In this document: positions 63,969-64,000 of the stretch, one piece after another | How positions within the stretch are numbered: position 1 is the stretch's first letter | Layout of the letters: the number at the start of each line of letters is the position of its first letter | From: Flavobacterium commune | GTDB taxonomy: Bacteria > Bacteroidota > Bacteroidia > Flavobacteriales > Flavobacteriaceae | DNA: 64,000 nucleotides | Assembly (NCBI RefSeq): GCF_001857965.1 | Contig: NZ_CP017774.1 | Span: forward strand, 2,790,001-2,854,000 | Direction: 5' to 3' | Notes under the pieces: generated by a model | Database searches by the model: none | Told to the model about the DNA's origin: nothing | The model's input: the letters and a program-made list of their open reading frames with translations, nothing else | Translations under genes and position numbers: made by a program

Positions 63969-64000
63969 TATTTTATTATTTTACAATTTTAGACAGGATT

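Overview
The window looks like a chromosomal segment of a Flavobacterium-type member of the Bacteroidota. The evidence is low GC, two very large secreted proteins ending in type IX secretion (T9SS) sorting domains with a KIIIK tail, Bacteroidota-style promoters (TAnnTTTG), no Shine-Dalgarno usage, two-component/TPR and GIN-domain (DUF2807) families typical of Flavobacteriaceae, and many short dispersed palindromic repeats between genes. No phage, insertion sequence with a transposase, CRISPR array or rRNA operon is visible. One tRNA-Pro (TGG) is present.

Layout. 1-9.3 kb: a pectin-degradation group with a GH28 polygalacturonase, a 2154-residue T9SS-exported enzyme carrying both a pectinesterase (CE8) and a pectate lyase (PL1) module, and a small lipoprotein. 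9.3-17.3 kb: housekeeping genes (zinc-ribbon-like coiled coil plus NIF3; lpxK and purine nucleoside phosphorylase; hybrid histidine kinase; gap; lipA). 17.4-20 kb: a TonB-type protein and a NarK-type transporter. 20.2-27.3 kb: a repeat-rich stretch with an uncharacterised gene, an ECF sigma factor, two glycosyltransferases, murB, a DUF2461 gene and a rhodanese. 27.3-35.6 kb: recF, a TPR membrane protein, ribH, mutL, two rhomboid proteases, an EEP-family protein and wbqC. 35.6-41.9 kb: two tandem signal peptidase I genes, dapB, a DUF5683 gene, parB and parA. 42-48 kb: tRNA-Pro, trxB and a PadR-controlled DUF4870/PspC/DUF2807 operon. 48.1-58.1 kb: a 3334-residue T9SS adhesin with twelve 252-bp tandem repeats. 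58.5-64 kb: a probable extracytosolic flavin electron-transfer operon (ankyrin protein, DUF2271 protein with a candidate flavinylation motif, PepSY/flavodoxin/FNR membrane reductase, ApbE).

How genes work together. GH28 and the CE8-PL1 fusion together would de-esterify, cleave and trim homogalacturonan at the cell surface. In the last operon the PepSY reductase could move electrons from cytosolic NAD(P)H across the inner membrane to a secreted flavinylated DUF2271 protein, with ApbE attaching the FMN. The DUF4870-PadR-PspC-DUF2807 operon resembles an envelope-stress module.

The most unusual observations are the DUF2271/ApbE flavinylation module, a 29-nt palindromic cassette that occupies mirror-image sites in two copies of the same intergenic element, several unrelated inverted-repeat elements placed directly after stop codons behind a T-tract, and loss of metal or catalytic motifs in three housekeeping proteins (MutL, the DUF164 zinc ribbon, NIF3).
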